Assembly (NCBI GenBank): GCA_025024175.1
Contig: QCXZ01000137.1
Coordinates: forward strand, 19,964,001 to 20,028,000
DNA length: 64,000 bases
Direction: 5' to 3'
DNA from: Rhyzopertha dominica
Taxonomy: Eukaryota; Arthropoda; Insecta; Coleoptera; Bostrichidae
Numbering within the stretch: the stretch's first letter is position 1; each line of letters begins with the position of its first letter. This document shows, one piece after another, positions 13,661-25,887 of the stretch. The translations under genes and the position numbers were made by a program. Below the pieces are notes generated by a model. It made no database searches. It was not told the origin of the DNA and saw only the letters and a program-made list of their open reading frames with translations.

Positions 13661-14586
13661 TAAGGTTAATCATATTCTCTGTCTCTGTCTATCAATCCGC
13701 ATACGTGTTGGTAAATGTAATGTTTTGCTTTACAGGCAATATGTGATTCATTGGATTTCGGGTTGCCTTAATTCGTCAAAAATGTCGATGTGTTCAGTAG
13801 TGCACTGTATATAGCATTAATGTATCAACATTATTTGCACAGTAAATATAGCTCTGGAATATACCTCTTGTTAGGTTAAGCCGTAGCCTACCGATAGAAC
13901 TAGCCGTGACACTGCTTTCGTTACGTCACAACTGGAGATGCTCGGCTGCCGCACTTGGCTATAGGCAAGTTTACCATAGTGACACGACATCTGGCGGCAG
14001 ATACATAAACTATTAAGAACAGTACTTTAATGCTTGAAAAAGGCGGAATTATTGTGTAATAGTGCTGTTTTTGTTATATCGTATTAGCGTTTTCAAATTG
14101 TGGACAGTGAATATTATTAAGAAAAAGGGGATACATGTAAACACAAAAAGCATATGTGATATTATATTATAATAGTAATATGCGGTTATGTGATTAAGCG
14201 GTTATCACATATGTTATTGCCACGAGTGTGTTTTGTTTACCATTACCAGTTCCTTTGTAATAATTATATTGAATATACTCGGTTGCGAACCCATCTGTGT
14301 TTCATTTTGAGATAAAGACGAGTATATTATAGCAAGTACTGTTTATTTCTTCCATTTGCAAAGACACACTAGCGCCACCAACGGTCGATAAACTCTCCTA
14401 TAGGCTATGAGCGCATACCGCTTTGCAGCGCCTCGCAGCGGATAACTCACACATTTCTGATGGGTAATCCTAACCTCGTAATCTACTGCCTTCTGTCAAA
14501 GGGCGGTTTAATCACAGAAAATGGATACAGTAATGGGTTACAGAGCATAAAATTTGATCATCCTATTAGGCTGTCCAGAACACGTA
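13661..14586. other. Spacer with a perfect short inverted repeat
   Basis: No gene was recognised. CATATGTGATA (14151-14161) and TATCACATATG (14203-14213) are perfect 11-base inverted copies around a 41-base AT-rich loop. Confidence 0.45.
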
Positions 14587-14634
14587 TTTGTCATCCAGCC
14601 GCCATCTTTAAATGCCCTAATAAGATGGGAAAAA

Positions 14635-14825
14635 CAGTTCGTTTTGGAGAGCCAGTTCGCGCGAACTAGCTTGCGCAAGCGAACCGTTATTCGTTTCAAT
14701 AGTTCGCTCGCGAACTGAAACAACAGCTGTTCGTTCGCGAACGACAAACTTTCAATGTCACGAACCAGTTCGCGCAGTTCTCACCCGAGAGCCATTCTTT
14801 TTAACAGTTCGTTCGCGACCGACCC
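14635..14825. repeat. GTTCGCG/CGCGAAC palindrome-rich block
   Basis: About 190 bases contain many copies of GTTCG and GTTCGCG together with their reverse complement CGCGAAC, so the block can fold on itself at several places (for example near 14665, 14710, 14735 and 14770). The pattern suggests a small non-autonomous DNA element or degenerate satellite. No outer ends with target duplications were identified. Confidence 0.5.
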
Positions 14826-14847
14826 ACCTCTAGGTAATTTAGGTTAT

Positions 14848-15055
14848 TTTTTTTTTATTATTTTATGGCCCTGTCATCTTGGGACAATTAGCCAGCACAT
14901 TAGTTTTTATTAGTCTTTATTGAAAATTGCATTATATACATGTATATAGGGACATACACAAACATCCATGCCTTAGGCGGGATTCGAACCCGCAACCTCT
15001 GTGGACATGGGCAGTCGCGCTTGTCCGCGCTGCCCACTAGACCACCGAGGCCGGC
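14848..15055 (-). mobile_element. tRNA-derived SINE with 13-bp target duplications
   Basis: On the minus strand the element starts with a tRNA-like head containing the A-box GGTGGTCTAGTGG and a textbook B-box GGTTCGAATCC (minus strand of about 14981-14991). A unique body follows, with a 3' AATAAA-like signal and an A-rich tail (T-rich on the + strand at 14848-14860). Identical 13-base target duplications, TAATTTAGGTTAT, flank it at 14835-14847 and 15056-15068. This is the hallmark of LINE-mediated retroposition. The intact promoter boxes and perfect duplications point to a fairly recent insertion compared with other repeats here. Transcription by RNA polymerase III and mobilisation by a partner LINE are family knowledge. 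The specific SINE family was not named. Confidence 0.85.
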
Positions 15056-15088
15056 TAATTTAGGTTATGTTTGTCATCCAGCCGCCAT

Positions 15089-16300
15089 TTTTGACAGCAT
15101 TCTGGATAGGCTAATTGACGGGTCGCATAAAAATACTAGACAGCCTTCATCAAATAAAGTGAAATTTTGCACACTCCTAGAACACAGTCTTCCGAACATG
15201 AATATCCGTTTCTTGCGGTCGCATATTATTTTCAAAATGTAAGTGTTTAAGTGTCTAGTTTTTTAATGTGTTTCTCCCTGTAGGTACTGCATAGTGTCGC
15301 ATGCTTCTTTAATGGTTGCTTTACGTCCGGTCGTGCTACGTGCAAAAAAATACGGTCTAAACGCATCAAAAATCGCTGGATAAACACCAAAATCTGTTTA
15401 AAACCACACTCGCGAGTCGCGATACCACACCATAGGGAAACCAACGGGCGCACTCCGCCCAAAATCGTAAGTGCCCTCGAAGCTTCCTAAGTTATGATTC
15501 CGCCATATTCTCCGAATGCAGAGCGTCGTCAGTATCGTTCCCGCAGCGGTCACGTAAGCGTCGATATTCCAGGGCCGGATTGTGGAAATTTTATTCGTGG
15601 CTCAAACACATCATTTCGCATAAACTCTCGTTTTTGCCATGTCACTTTACATACGATTTAATTTGTATTTATACCCCACATTTATCTGTTCAATCCACGA
15701 GAGCGCTCCGAACGTGGGCGCGTGCACGCTCCCTTTACGGTTCTATGGAAAGAGTCACAGGTTAGAAGAATACTACATAAAATCACAGGTCTAATTATTG
15801 TCATAGTACTTACCTGGTATGTATTTATATTACCAAAAAGGTCATTGGATATCACTGGTCATATAAAATATAAGAAATAGTAAAGAAATTAATCTATTCT
15901 TGATATAACAAATTTGTAACAACCAAAAGTAAATAACCCGTAAAGGGTGAAATACAATGCAATATAATATATGTAAGCAACTAATGTAATAAAATATCTA
16001 AATACTACCTACTATTAAGAAAACAAGGTACAAATAATAACAAAATAGAGTTACGAGCTTCTAAGTTTTTTAAACAGATTTCTTGTTTTTGGGCTGTTTC
16101 ATGGATTGTATAACATAATTTTGATTGTTGTAAATAATTTTTCATCGATTATTGACGAAAAGTAAAATGCAAAATAATTTTCCTCACTTCCTGATATGTA
16201 AACTAAATTTCTTTTAGCTCTTTGCAACAGAATGATACGTTGTAAATTTAAAACAGATTTAAGAAAGAATCTGTGCTAAAGAAAATGTATTCTTTTCCCA
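15089..16300. other. Spacer
   Basis: No gene was recognised. A mildly GC-richer patch lies at about 15480-15760. The short open frames there have no recognisable motif. Confidence 0.45.
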
Positions 16301-16309
16301 CACGGCATC

Positions 16310-16600
16310 TTCTCGGTCTTTATTTCCGTATTCCCTAAATACGACTAAATCATTTTTTCGTCGTTTTTCCATTTTCCTGCGACTGCTTCGCTCCATATGG
16401 CCATTAAGTTTTGATGGCACCCTCGCAGACGTCCGAGAGTTATTGTCGCGATTGGGACGCCTGCCTTGCGCCTTTGGGAAGCATTAAACGAAGTTATGGG
16501 GCAAATCCTGTCGGAAAAACGTACCTACATTTTGCATTGCGCCGCATTCATGCGGGGCCTATGCCTGATTCGCTTAATTAATGAATTCATTGGAATAACC
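16310..16600. other. GC-richer island, candidate non-coding element
   Basis: The island is bordered by AT-rich DNA and contains CpG-rich words, for example around 16420-16570, then a TTAATTAATGAATTCATT stretch with homeodomain-like AT cores near 16573. No continuous reading frame crosses it. It could be an enhancer-like conserved element. Confidence 0.25.
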
Positions 16601-17119
16601 ATTTTTCGAAATTTATAGTTTATTCCATGCTTAAGTTTCCGGAATGTTTTAATCATTTTAGGTATTATCGAAAGGTCGCAGGGTACCTATGCATTTATTT
16701 GGTTTGCGTAGAATATTTTATGTTTGAGTATTTACTTTCACTAAGCATCTTCGATTAGTTGTTAACTAATTTCCAATAATATTTCCCCCTAAGGGTCTTG
16801 AGAGGTAAGGACAATGAAAACTATATAGTGTATACGTTAAATTACATCTTTTCTTATACACATCACTGATCTTCCAGGACCAACTGATGTACTGGAATCG
16901 ATTCTAAACTTATCACAACACAATTATAATAAATGGTACAAAATTGAAGTGTTTGGACGTTTCAAAATACCTATGTGGTCCAAATGGACCTGTTCACGAA
17001 ATTTGTGNGTCAGATGTACTCATATTGATCATATAAACCTACTGGNTAGAAATCGGCCCCTCGCGGCGTGGCTAGGCGTGTGACCTAAAAGTTCGTACGA
17101 TGTCATAAATAATCTGCGC

Positions 17120-17360
17120 TAAAACATAATATTATTTATTTTTAAGATATTAAAACATGCAACAGTTGGAACAATAAGGGTCAGATTCATCCGATTTCTT
17201 TGAAAATTGCAAGTTTTATACTATTTCGCTTATAGTTTCCTACGTCACGNACTAGCCTCATCGCAGAGTGTCGTTTTCTAGCCTCTCTCTTTAGAGCGAA
17301 CTTTGTACTTGATTTATTTAATGTTACTCACTGCTTTTGGATCTTGTGTGCAGCGATGGG
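17120..17360. repeat. Degenerate copy of the nested repeat at 40.2-40.5 kb
   Basis: This stretch matches the reverse complement of about 40195-40470. The shared parts include the near-identical run around CGTTTTCTAGCCTCTCTCTT (17270-17292), the TTGCAAGTTTTATACT stretch, the AAAACATGCAACAG stretch and a GATGGGTA end. Two copies in opposite orientation within one window show a dispersed repeat family. No coding capacity was seen. Confidence 0.65.
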
Positions 17361-17799
17361 TACGTAAGTATATTTGTTGCCGTAATAAGCTGTTAAAACC
17401 AACATTCTGAACAGCCCTATTGAGTGAATAAGTTCACAAAGATCTGAAGTGGAATATGAGGTGCCGAGATTTCCTCTATGTACCTTTTCATCTCATTTCA
17501 CCCTTGTTTCTTTCTCATCTTATGTTATTTGGCTCTTCTTCATTTTATTCCTCTTGCTTCTTCATGAGTTTCAACTACTCACTTTTGGGGTTCGTCTTCC
17601 CTTTATTCGCGACTGTTGTGTGTTTAAATTATGCAGTTGCTTTCATACTTTTCATGGTTTTATCTCTTCTTTTATGCATTAAGTCTTTTATTGTCTCCAT
17701 TTTCAACTCATCTATTTTTTAAGCTTTTTAACTCCTTTATGATATTTGCACGTTTTTTTTTGTAGCCACCCTAAGGTATCTGCGGACAGATAATTTCAG

Positions 17800-18760
17800 G
17801 GTTTCTTCTACTTTTTGACGATGTTTTTATCCCAGTCTGCTGCTCTCTTTGTCCAGGGATTTTCTTTTTCCTTAATTTGTTTTGCTGTTTGGGCTCTTCT
17901 CGAACCTTAGTGACGCTAAAAGATGTTCTTCGTCACAGTTTGCGGAGGCACAGGGGGTAGTTTTAGGTGTGAGGCACAAGTGTAGTTTTGTCTCCTGCAT
18001 TGTATCAACAACAGCAATGCTGCAGATCATCATAAATCGATTGATGGTATTGGGCATTTGTTTCAGTAAGAGTGGGGTATTCCCTTGCTTTGTTATGATT
18101 TTCTATGGTTGTTATATTCTTCTCTTGATAGCCTTCCTTGACTTCGTAATCTCAGTTATTTTTGATCATAACTTTTATGGGTTCTCCGACTGTATTTCTT
18201 TGATTTTGAATATTTGTGTAGGTTTCTGTAGTCATTTTCTGTAAATGGTTCTACTTACACTTTGGTTTAATTTTGCTTTTATATAGTTAATCTTGTGTGA
18301 GTTTCCTAGATATGTGGTCTCCAGTCATTTTTCTTTTTTCCGTATGATAATTGGTTTAACTTCTTTCATTGGTTCAGGTTTTTAGGGTTTCCTTTGGGTG
18401 AATGAACATTGCTTAGGTTTTTCGGATTTTTCCATTTCTTCATCCATTTCAATTTCTTTGTTCGCAAGCAGGACAAATAAGTTATAGGCTCTTAATGAAG
18501 GAATGTTGTCAGTGTTGGCTCTCTTGCAGGTTTTCTTTGGAGCTTAGTATTCTTGGNGCTCCATTTCCGGTTTCTTCTATTTCTTCTTATCACGTTCCGT
18601 TTTCGGGTCCTCGTCTTGTCTTTCAGATGACCTTGGAAACCTTCAGAGTTGAGACGAAGTCGCAAGGCTTTGGCCACGGCCAGCAGCTCTTCTGTATTGC
18701 AGTTATCGAAGTTTTAAACAAAAGCCGTTTGAGCGATTTGAATAGGTTGACCTAATATCA
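17800..18760 (-). pseudogene. LINE (Jockey-type) ORF1 gag-like relic
   Basis: The + strand is pyrimidine-rich, so the minus strand is purine-rich, as expected for a lysine-rich gag-like ORF1. Minus-frame pieces include AKALRLRLNSEGFQGHLKDK near 18600-18680. Near 17900-17960 there is a segment with TTPCASANCDEEH, resembling the last CCHC zinc knuckle of Jockey-clade ORF1 proteins with the second and last Cys replaced. Such ORF1 proteins bind the element's RNA. Many stops and frame changes occur, and no ORF2 follows on the minus strand (below 17800). The clade call is by motif only. An unrelated purine-rich repeat is the main alternative. Confidence 0.45.
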
Positions 18761-21549
18761 TTTTATCAGATCCAAATACTTTTCCATCTCCATGAAAAAA
18801 TCTGGTTTTTAAATTTAGATCTACATCTTAATAGAGTAAGTATGCATTGTCGATTAGTCCGTTTTGAAGATATTTTAAATGAACCTAATATTTTGCGTTG
18901 CGATACCGATGCAAGCTTATTGCCATTCCATCAGTTGAGGTTTTCACGTTGGTGGCAGTACAGTTTTTAGTTTTCGTCACTTGTTATCGGCCGAACACTC
19001 GAACACCCTTCACTCTCTTGTAACTGGGGCAGTAACAGTTGTAGCATTGTTCCATCATTCTTAACACGCACGTTGTGCAGACATCGACCGGGTAAACGCG
19101 GCGCTGTCGGCGAACGGAAAAGTCCGGGGCTCCGGGCGCTCGACCTCCCAATTGATTGATGGGCCCCGATACGCCCAGACTGAACCGGAATACCGCTGCT
19201 GCAACGATGTCTATGCCATATACTATAACGTTATTTATTGTTTACGATGGTGACAACTGTGCTACGAGTAAAATGGCTGAAGTTGCGATACGAGTAGGTA
19301 AAAATTACTATTATAGAAAATTGTTATCCTTGTACCCAGTGGGGAACTAAACGATATTTTTTTAAAAAGAAATCTTTTTGTATATGGCCGTACGACATTT
19401 TTTAAAAGAAATTATTTTTGTCTATCGCGGCATTATGCAGCGGTAGACAGTAGGTAAACTTATTTAGGACACAGAAATTTAGTACTCCTGTAGAGAATGC
19501 ATATGAATTGTTGAGTATTATTTTGCTTCATTTTTTCTCTTTTTCGTTCATCGTTCTTTTCATTGGTAACACTGCAATGGCGCTAAATTATTTCGGATTC
19601 GTTGTATTCCTCAGGATTGATTTTATTGTTTTTTTATGTTAAGACGCACTTTTAGTATTTGAAATTTGTTAATGGTGTGGTCCTTTATTGTAACCCTAAC
19701 CTTTTTTCCATGATTCTTAAAATGAAGTTCCAGATCCTATAATATTCCCAAGTTACTTGTTATCTTTAACTTCTGGTTAGCTATAGTTTGGAAATAGTAG
19801 TCTGGCGCCTTTCGAAATTATCTGGTATTTTCATAACTATGAAAATCATTTCCCAGCTGCAAAAAACTTTGTTTTATGGGAGGCCGCATTGTGAATAAGG
19901 TTAGGTTGTTTCAGGGTTTCACTAAATGCGGTACCTTGAATTAGTGCAGTCAGTACCATCAACGTAAGTTGTCATCTCTAGCGATCAGGAGCACTTTCTG
20001 AGATTTTCCTATGCCTTAAGTTCTGGAACCATTAGTATTTTTTATTCGAAAAGACCATAAATGACATCTCTTTCAATACTCTTACGCCATTGCAAAAAAC
20101 ATATTTCTTGATATGCTAACTTTCATTATCCATTCTCAAGGCGTTCTTTGAATGGAACAGATTGAGGTGTTACTGCATATTAAATAGAAAAATTGTATTA
20201 TGTTATATGCATACGTATCTACCTATTTGTATTTTGGTATTTTACACTGCTAATGTAAAAAAAAATCTAAAACGTACATATATTTAGTATAATATACGTT
20301 AATTAATTAATAAATAATAAATAAATAAAAGTGTACTTACCAAACAGGTAACGAATTCAGCGAACCATAGATACACTTTCGGTATTCTCACAACTGATCG
20401 GCTTTTTAAACGTACCACTTATTTAGGCTAATATAATTATATAATAGGTCTAGTATGTTTTCTCTGTGGTAAATTACAAAATATCGGTATATATCACTCG
20501 AACAAATTACATATACTTTAGGTATGTCATTAAGACATTTACAAATTTTAAAGTCAAATTACGTATGTGTTTATCAAGTATGGTGCTAAAGTTCACAAAA
20601 AGTACAGCGTAATAAAAGATATATTACATTTTGGAATATACCTTTCAAGTATACCACTTGAAATGTCTACAGAGTTTGATACCAAATTAAATCGCTTATT
20701 TGTATAATGCCCAATCAATAAATAAAAATTATAAGAACAATACGGTTTTCATTCCTATAAAATATTTTGCAAGATGTACCAACTCCAGTTATACACCCAG
20801 TACGCGTTACTTGGAAAGCAATACTTATTCANTTCTAACATCTATTAAACAGCATCAATACGATTAATATACTAAAAATTTCTGAAAATGCGAGAACTAT
20901 AATTGTGGACAACACCATGCCATATATCCATTGGAGAAATTTCACGTTTTTAGGAAATAGGCTAGGATGAAAGTACCTAGAAACCGCTTGCCACTTGTCG
21001 TAGTTTAACTCAGTAATGGTTGCGATTCATAAAAGATGTAATTTACAAGTTATTTGCATGGTGTATAAAAGAAGTATAAAGTTACGTGCTCAGATATGCT
21101 GGCAGACTTTCGATGTGGTTTTAGAAGTAATGCGTGAATAAAAACCAAGTGTCTCCGCTGAAAGAAGTCTAAGAAAAATTATTAATAAAAAATTAGCATT
21201 TGCATATTATTTCCATTAATTTCAGCACACCTACGAGTTACGACTTCATTAAGTAAATGTTATGTTTTAACGCCTCAAATAAACTGGCAAGGCGTCTTGC
21301 AAAAATGCCTAAGAAGGAATAGTAGATGAGTACTGAGTATCCTGTTTCGGATACCCTCCCAGTGTAAAGTGAGACAACAGCACAAACAAACAAACAGCAT
21401 ACTCTAGCAGAGTGCAGGAGGCATGGGTATACAAAGACGGTACTATTTATTAACAGAAGCTTAGCATATTTTGAATACATTGAGCTAAAAACGGTAGTTG
21501 GATGAGGTTGTGAAAAGACAGAAACTTTGCTAAAGAGAAGTGAATAATA
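18761..21549. other. AT-rich spacer with one CpG-rich patch
   Basis: No gene was recognised. A compact CpG-rich patch lies at about 19075-19200. A TAAA-type simple repeat lies near 20300-20330. The 64-codon frame at 19156-19350 has no family motif. Confidence 0.45.
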
Positions 21550-21960
21550 ATTACTAATTAATATTAATGCAGCAAAAACCAGATACTTGGTGTTGAGTGA
21601 TGTAGGAACTGATGCAGTGGAGTTAACAATAGGTGGTAAACGTTACACTATTAAGAAGGTTACGCATTTACAAATCTTGGAGTTTGCCAGAATTATATTA
21701 TTGGGAGAAGAAGATGGGCTAGAGATTGTTGAAGGATAGTTATGCCCTGTGTGGTTTTCTAGATTTACTTCAATCAAAGGACTTATCAAGAGGCGTTCAA
21801 TAATAACACATGTAGGTATCTTTGGGATAGAAGTGTGGACTCGAGTGCAAGTAGATTGGATGCTTAAGAGAGGAGGACACTACGAAAGGTGTAAAGAAAT
21901 GTGGTTTATGGAGAAGTAATGCGATTGAAGAGATTATTAAATTCGTTGTTAAATAGAATT
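21550..21960 (+). pseudogene. LINE reverse transcriptase, C-terminal relic
   Basis: A + frame from about 21566 reads AAKTRYLVLSDVG, then ELTIGGKRYTIKKVTHLQIL, the pattern that follows the RT catalytic core in many insect non-LTR elements (an EAKTKYM-like strand, then GG..Y.F.KV..F.YLG). It stops at 21739. After a frameshift, SYALCGFLDLLQSKDLSRG matches the YYAL..LL.SK.LSR helix. Later pieces, SASRLDA and ERRTLRKV followed by MWFMEK (about 21835-21910), match the conserved ERK.LRKI...NG.WR end. The catalytic palm motif, endonuclease and 5' part are absent. The fragment is dead and 5'-truncated, as is usual for LINE copies. The clade was not assigned. Confidence 0.65.
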
Positions 21961-23640
21961 AATAATAATAATTAAATAGGAATAACCATCTTTCGCTTTC
22001 TTTTCGTAGCTGTTATCTCAAAAATAAATAATTACCACTAGAAAATATCGGTCGATTTTAACGCTCGGCAGCGGCGCCCGTTAGATCACGCGATATCTGA
22101 CGTCATAGTTTTTATCATTTGTAACAGTTGGAACAGCACTGACAGGTAGTTGCCAGATTGGGGACTTGCCATAAAATTATGTATATTACAGCTATGCATT
22201 TATGGTTGCAGTGGCGACAGGCAATCAAATGGACGACTTGCTCTTTCTGTTATGTCAGCAAAATATACATTGGTCACCCACTGCAATTTCTGATTCGGAA
22301 TTCTAATTAGCAACAAATGCATAGAGTTTTGAAGGTATTCTGAGCACTTTAAATTAATTTCAAAAGGTTTGCTTCCTAGTGAGACAAGTAAATACTTATT
22401 TATATTTCCGAGCCTGGATTCAAAGAAAATCTTATTGTACGCACCATGTGAGATGTGATACAGACGCCTTGCATACATTTTTAAATAAATGGCAAATGTT
22501 AAACAAAATTTTTAGATCAAACATATATCAGTACTTTTATGAAAATAGCATATGGTAGGGAGGTCGTGTTGGTAATTGGCGACATATGTGCGACATTTTT
22601 GGATGTCGTTTAGTTTGAGACGATCATCCATACAAATCTGACAACCCTGCTGACACACTGAAGGTATTTGTTGATTTGTTTTCATAGATTTTTGTGGTTT
22701 AGCTTGTTACAAACAATACCCTAAAATAAATTCTGTGGATTATTTTAGTGAGTGCTGAATGTCAGATAGGGTAGTATTTAATAACATCGCGTTGTGTTCA
22801 ACATATGACAGAGAAACTTGAAAATAGGTAGCGTTTTACACTGAGTGCAAAAACAGCATTCTAGTAAGAAGTTTGTCGCTGTACAAAAAGAAAAAGAAAG
22901 GAGATAAAGTTGTTTAATGCTGCAAGACGTAAGATGTGAGGACCATTTTACACAAAAACTCCATTTCAAACCTCAAAGCAAAAGTATCGTATTCATGAAC
23001 GTACATACACTGATAACACCTAGTACGAATTACGCACGAGAACAGGAGCTACGAAAAAACTACCAGTGCCAAACACAAACAAGCGGAAACGGAATGCGAA
23101 AACAACAACACACGCGTTGTCTGTGGCGTTATGCTGTTGACTGTTAAATATGCCGGACGGGTAACGTGATACGAACTGTGACGTCAATAAGAGCTCCGAT
23201 CTTTTTAGCAAGCGTATTGCTATCTCCAAAAACCGTTTGAATTTTTACACTTTTGTCAATCATTTTTTAGAGTAACACAATTTTATGTTAACGCCACGTT
23301 ATTTGAATAGTTCATGAGAATATTAAGCTAATAGTAATGGTTACGGGGATTACTGCGATTAGTGGAAAACATCTAATTGTATAATAATTAATAATAGATA
23401 AATACTATCTCAGTGTGTATTAATTTTCAGAGTAGCGCGCTGTTGTAAACCAAACCTTTAGTCTTCAATGTCCTTTAAGCTTTTGTACAATATTTATCTT
23501 CAAATCTTTAAAAAGAAACACAACACGTACACTTCATTACTTTTAAACCGAATTGAGAACTCCTCAGGGATATCCGTCTCGCTCACTTTGACAGAATAAT
23601 TCCAACCAGCGACATTTCCGCGTAACCCCACAAGTCTACC
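21961..23640. other. Spacer, no confirmed gene
   Basis: Short open frames at 22200-22478 and 22917-23147 were inspected. The second has a RCEDHF string reminiscent of the end of a THAP zinc finger, but the upstream Cys pair and the rest of the domain could not be found. A CpG-rich patch lies at 22050-22110. Confidence 0.4.
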
Positions 23641-23900
23641 CCTTCAAAGCATTCCTTTTCAAATTAAGAAGAATTAGTTCTTGGCGCCTTGTCGCTTTCG
23701 CATGACACATTGCGCTCACAGGCTGTGACCTACATACAGCAACAGCTAAAGGGGTTGTAGCTGCTGTAAAAATGCGCAATCCGGGGTGGATTTATTATTG
23801 TTATGAATCGCGGAGCAGAACGGCGGCGGTTCTCGAGCGAAAATTTATGGTCCCTGGTTGGTTTGCCATTTAAGCAATTAAGTCTTGATATAAGCCTTTG
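23640..23900. other. GC-rich island, candidate non-coding element
   Basis: A CpG-rich island contains an AGCTGCTG E-box-like word, a TTATTGTTATGAATC Sox/Hox-like stretch and a GCGGCGGTTCTCGAGCG patch, then returns to AT-rich DNA. No continuous frame crosses it. It lies just upstream of an acceptor/donor-like motif at 23950. Confidence 0.25.
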
Positions 23901-23935
23901 TACCAGAAGATAAGAAATTGAGATTTTAACTGTGA

Positions 23936-23957
23936 CGTTCTTTGTTTTAGGTATGTA
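23936..23957 (+). other. Juxtaposed acceptor/donor, possible recursive splice site
   Basis: A pyrimidine-rich GTTCTTTGTTTTAG is followed at once by GTATGT (23951-23956), with a branch-like TTTTAAC about 20 bases upstream. In long insect introns this arrangement marks ratchet points where an intron is removed in steps. A further GGGTGAGT donor at 24001 would allow a 50-base cassette exon instead. No host transcript is known here. Confidence 0.25.
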
Positions 23958-25672
23958 CCGGTCTGCGTTTGTGGAAGAAGTGAGATACGAGTATGTAGGG
24001 GTGAGTTAATAATTTACAACAGAGTTTGTCAGGGCTGTAGCTAAGCTATTTGGCGCCTGCGTGCGAGGTGAGGCTGACGCCCCTTGTCAATAATAAAATT
24101 AAATTTGATTACAAGTAAAAAACAAAAGTTATTTTTTTAACAAATATTTATTTGCATAAAGTACATTAAAGATGCCTGCAGTACATTATATAAATTTAAT
24201 TTTTCTGGCTTTCATCTGTGTAAATTCAACGATTACATTTTAGTCATATAATAATTCACGTTCGATTTCAAGCATAGATAGGTTACTTAATCGATTCTGC
24301 TTCATTTTTGCTCCAATCCATCCAAATATACCGGTTGTCCACATTCAAATGGCCCGCTCCTTTTGGAGTGGAAATGGCGACAATTGCAGTACTTTATGTA
24401 TCTAGGGACTCACTATAGTGATATAGCCTCATCTACTGTCAACACGAAGTACTCGGTTGCCGTCAAAATGGCATCGTATTATTTTTCTTTTTATTTCCTG
24501 CGCCGTAAAGGAGCGCACAGGTTCATATTTGAATACTAATATTTAAGTAGGTGACTAAACCAGGCATCATATTATCTAGGTTCGATATGAATTGGCATGT
24601 TATGTGGTGTCAGCTGGAACTTCTATTACATCAATTTAGTGAAAATTGTATCACTCTCTGATTCACTGTACAGTAACCAATTCAAAACTTAGAATTAAAG
24701 AGATTATTCAATTTTAATTTACGGCTTTAGTTACGGCCTAATAAAAAAATGGAGGACCGCACTGTTTGTGCATACGCAGTTACATGAAACTATGCTAAGG
24801 TGAGAATGATTGAATGTTGATATTATACCTATATATATCTGACGCTTAGATCATTAACATATTCAATTTTTACTTTTTTTAATAATTTTCTTTACATCAG
24901 TGTGGTGTCATGGCTATGGCGGAGTTAAAAAATTAGAAATAAGTTCAAAGAAAAGTTAAATATTGAATCGATCAAATTTGGATATAAAATTTAAACTGCT
25001 ATCGAAAAAAGGGGTACGGAAACCGCCAACAACATTAAGCAGCAACTTTCATTAAGACGAGAAGGTAGCAAACTTGCTTTGGGTTATATCTCCGACAATA
25101 AGAAATGAGATTAACTACTTCTTTTTTTATTGTTATTCTTTGTCGTTCTCTATTTTTACCATAGACTATTGCTTTTATTTATTATTGATAATGAAGAAAT
25201 TGTAGTTTAGACTGAAACTCTATGGCAGCGCCTCATCTTCATGGTCACCGGTTGTGAAAGGCATCAATGTAGGTAAAAGTCCAGTATCAACTCGAATCAT
25301 AAAGCATCCTAAAAAATAGGAATAACATATGTACCTACGTAATATGCCAACTACGGGTTAACATAGCGCAGGAAGCTTTAATACGCACAACCCACTTTAG
25401 AGATAGTCGTGCTGAGCGTTATTTGCAACACTGCTGAGAGGCTGACACATGATTTTTTTCTCTAAGAGCAAAGCAAAATATCAAACAAAATATTTTCGCT
25501 TGACGCTTATATAACGTTAAAATAGACAGTGTTAACAGTAAGTAATGTTATAGAGATCCTATTAAGTGAAAGTAGTGTTGTTATCCTCGAGAACATTTTT
25601 GTGAAATACCAGAGCTTATTCAAATACAAGCTATGCAACTTTCCAGTCTCTTCCCAACAGACTGGCATCGTC
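23958..25672. other. AT-rich spacer
   Basis: No gene was recognised. A GC-richer stretch around 24040-24090 (GGCGCC and GACGCCCC words) could be an old DNA-transposon end, but no partner was found. Confidence 0.4.
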
Positions 25673-25887
25673 GACTGTAGTGATCAGAGTAGGATGCCGA
25701 CGAATGCAGGCGAACTTAGACGTTAGGTAAGCAAAATTTTGATCATAATCAATACGATAAGTACCATGGGACAATGCCGAGAGTGAAGAATTTGTGGTAA
25801 TACCTCAGCTATGATCGAAATGTTGGTCTCTTTATAAGGTATGTTTTGCTTGCATTCATTTGCCGTCCTGCTCTGATCACTGCAGTC
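25673..25887. repeat. 215-bp imperfect fold-back
   Basis: The outer arms 25673-25711 and 25849-25887 are inverted copies with a few mismatches; the core TGATCAGAG is shared. Weaker pairing continues inward, where TTTTGATCATAATC pairs with the complement of the stretch near 25815. The whole unit can form a long hairpin. It may be a MITE-like element or a hairpin RNA precursor. No flanking target duplication was recognised. Confidence 0.55.

Larger units (their letters stand above)
14587..15088. repeat. 19-bp direct repeats bracketing palindromic block and SINE
   Basis: The 19-base string TTTGTCATCCAGCCGCCAT occurs at 14587-14605 and again at 15070-15088. Between the copies lie the GTTCGCG palindromic block and a SINE. 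This could be a short duplicated repeat unit split by the insertion, or the ends of a composite element. Confidence 0.5.

Noticed and set aside
21325..21375. Minus-strand hammerhead-like CTGGGA..GAAACAGG
   Set aside because: The core lacks one invariant A, and the GTATCC/GGATAC pairing there explains the symmetry better.
22917..23147. Possible THAP zinc finger (RCEDHF string)
   Set aside because: Only the closing motif is seen. The N-terminal Cys pair and the Trp and Pro landmarks of the domain could not be found in any frame.
24405..24420. GACTCACTATAG, part of the phage T7 promoter
   Set aside because: Only 12 bases match and the upstream TAATAC is absent, so a chance match is more likely than vector sequence.
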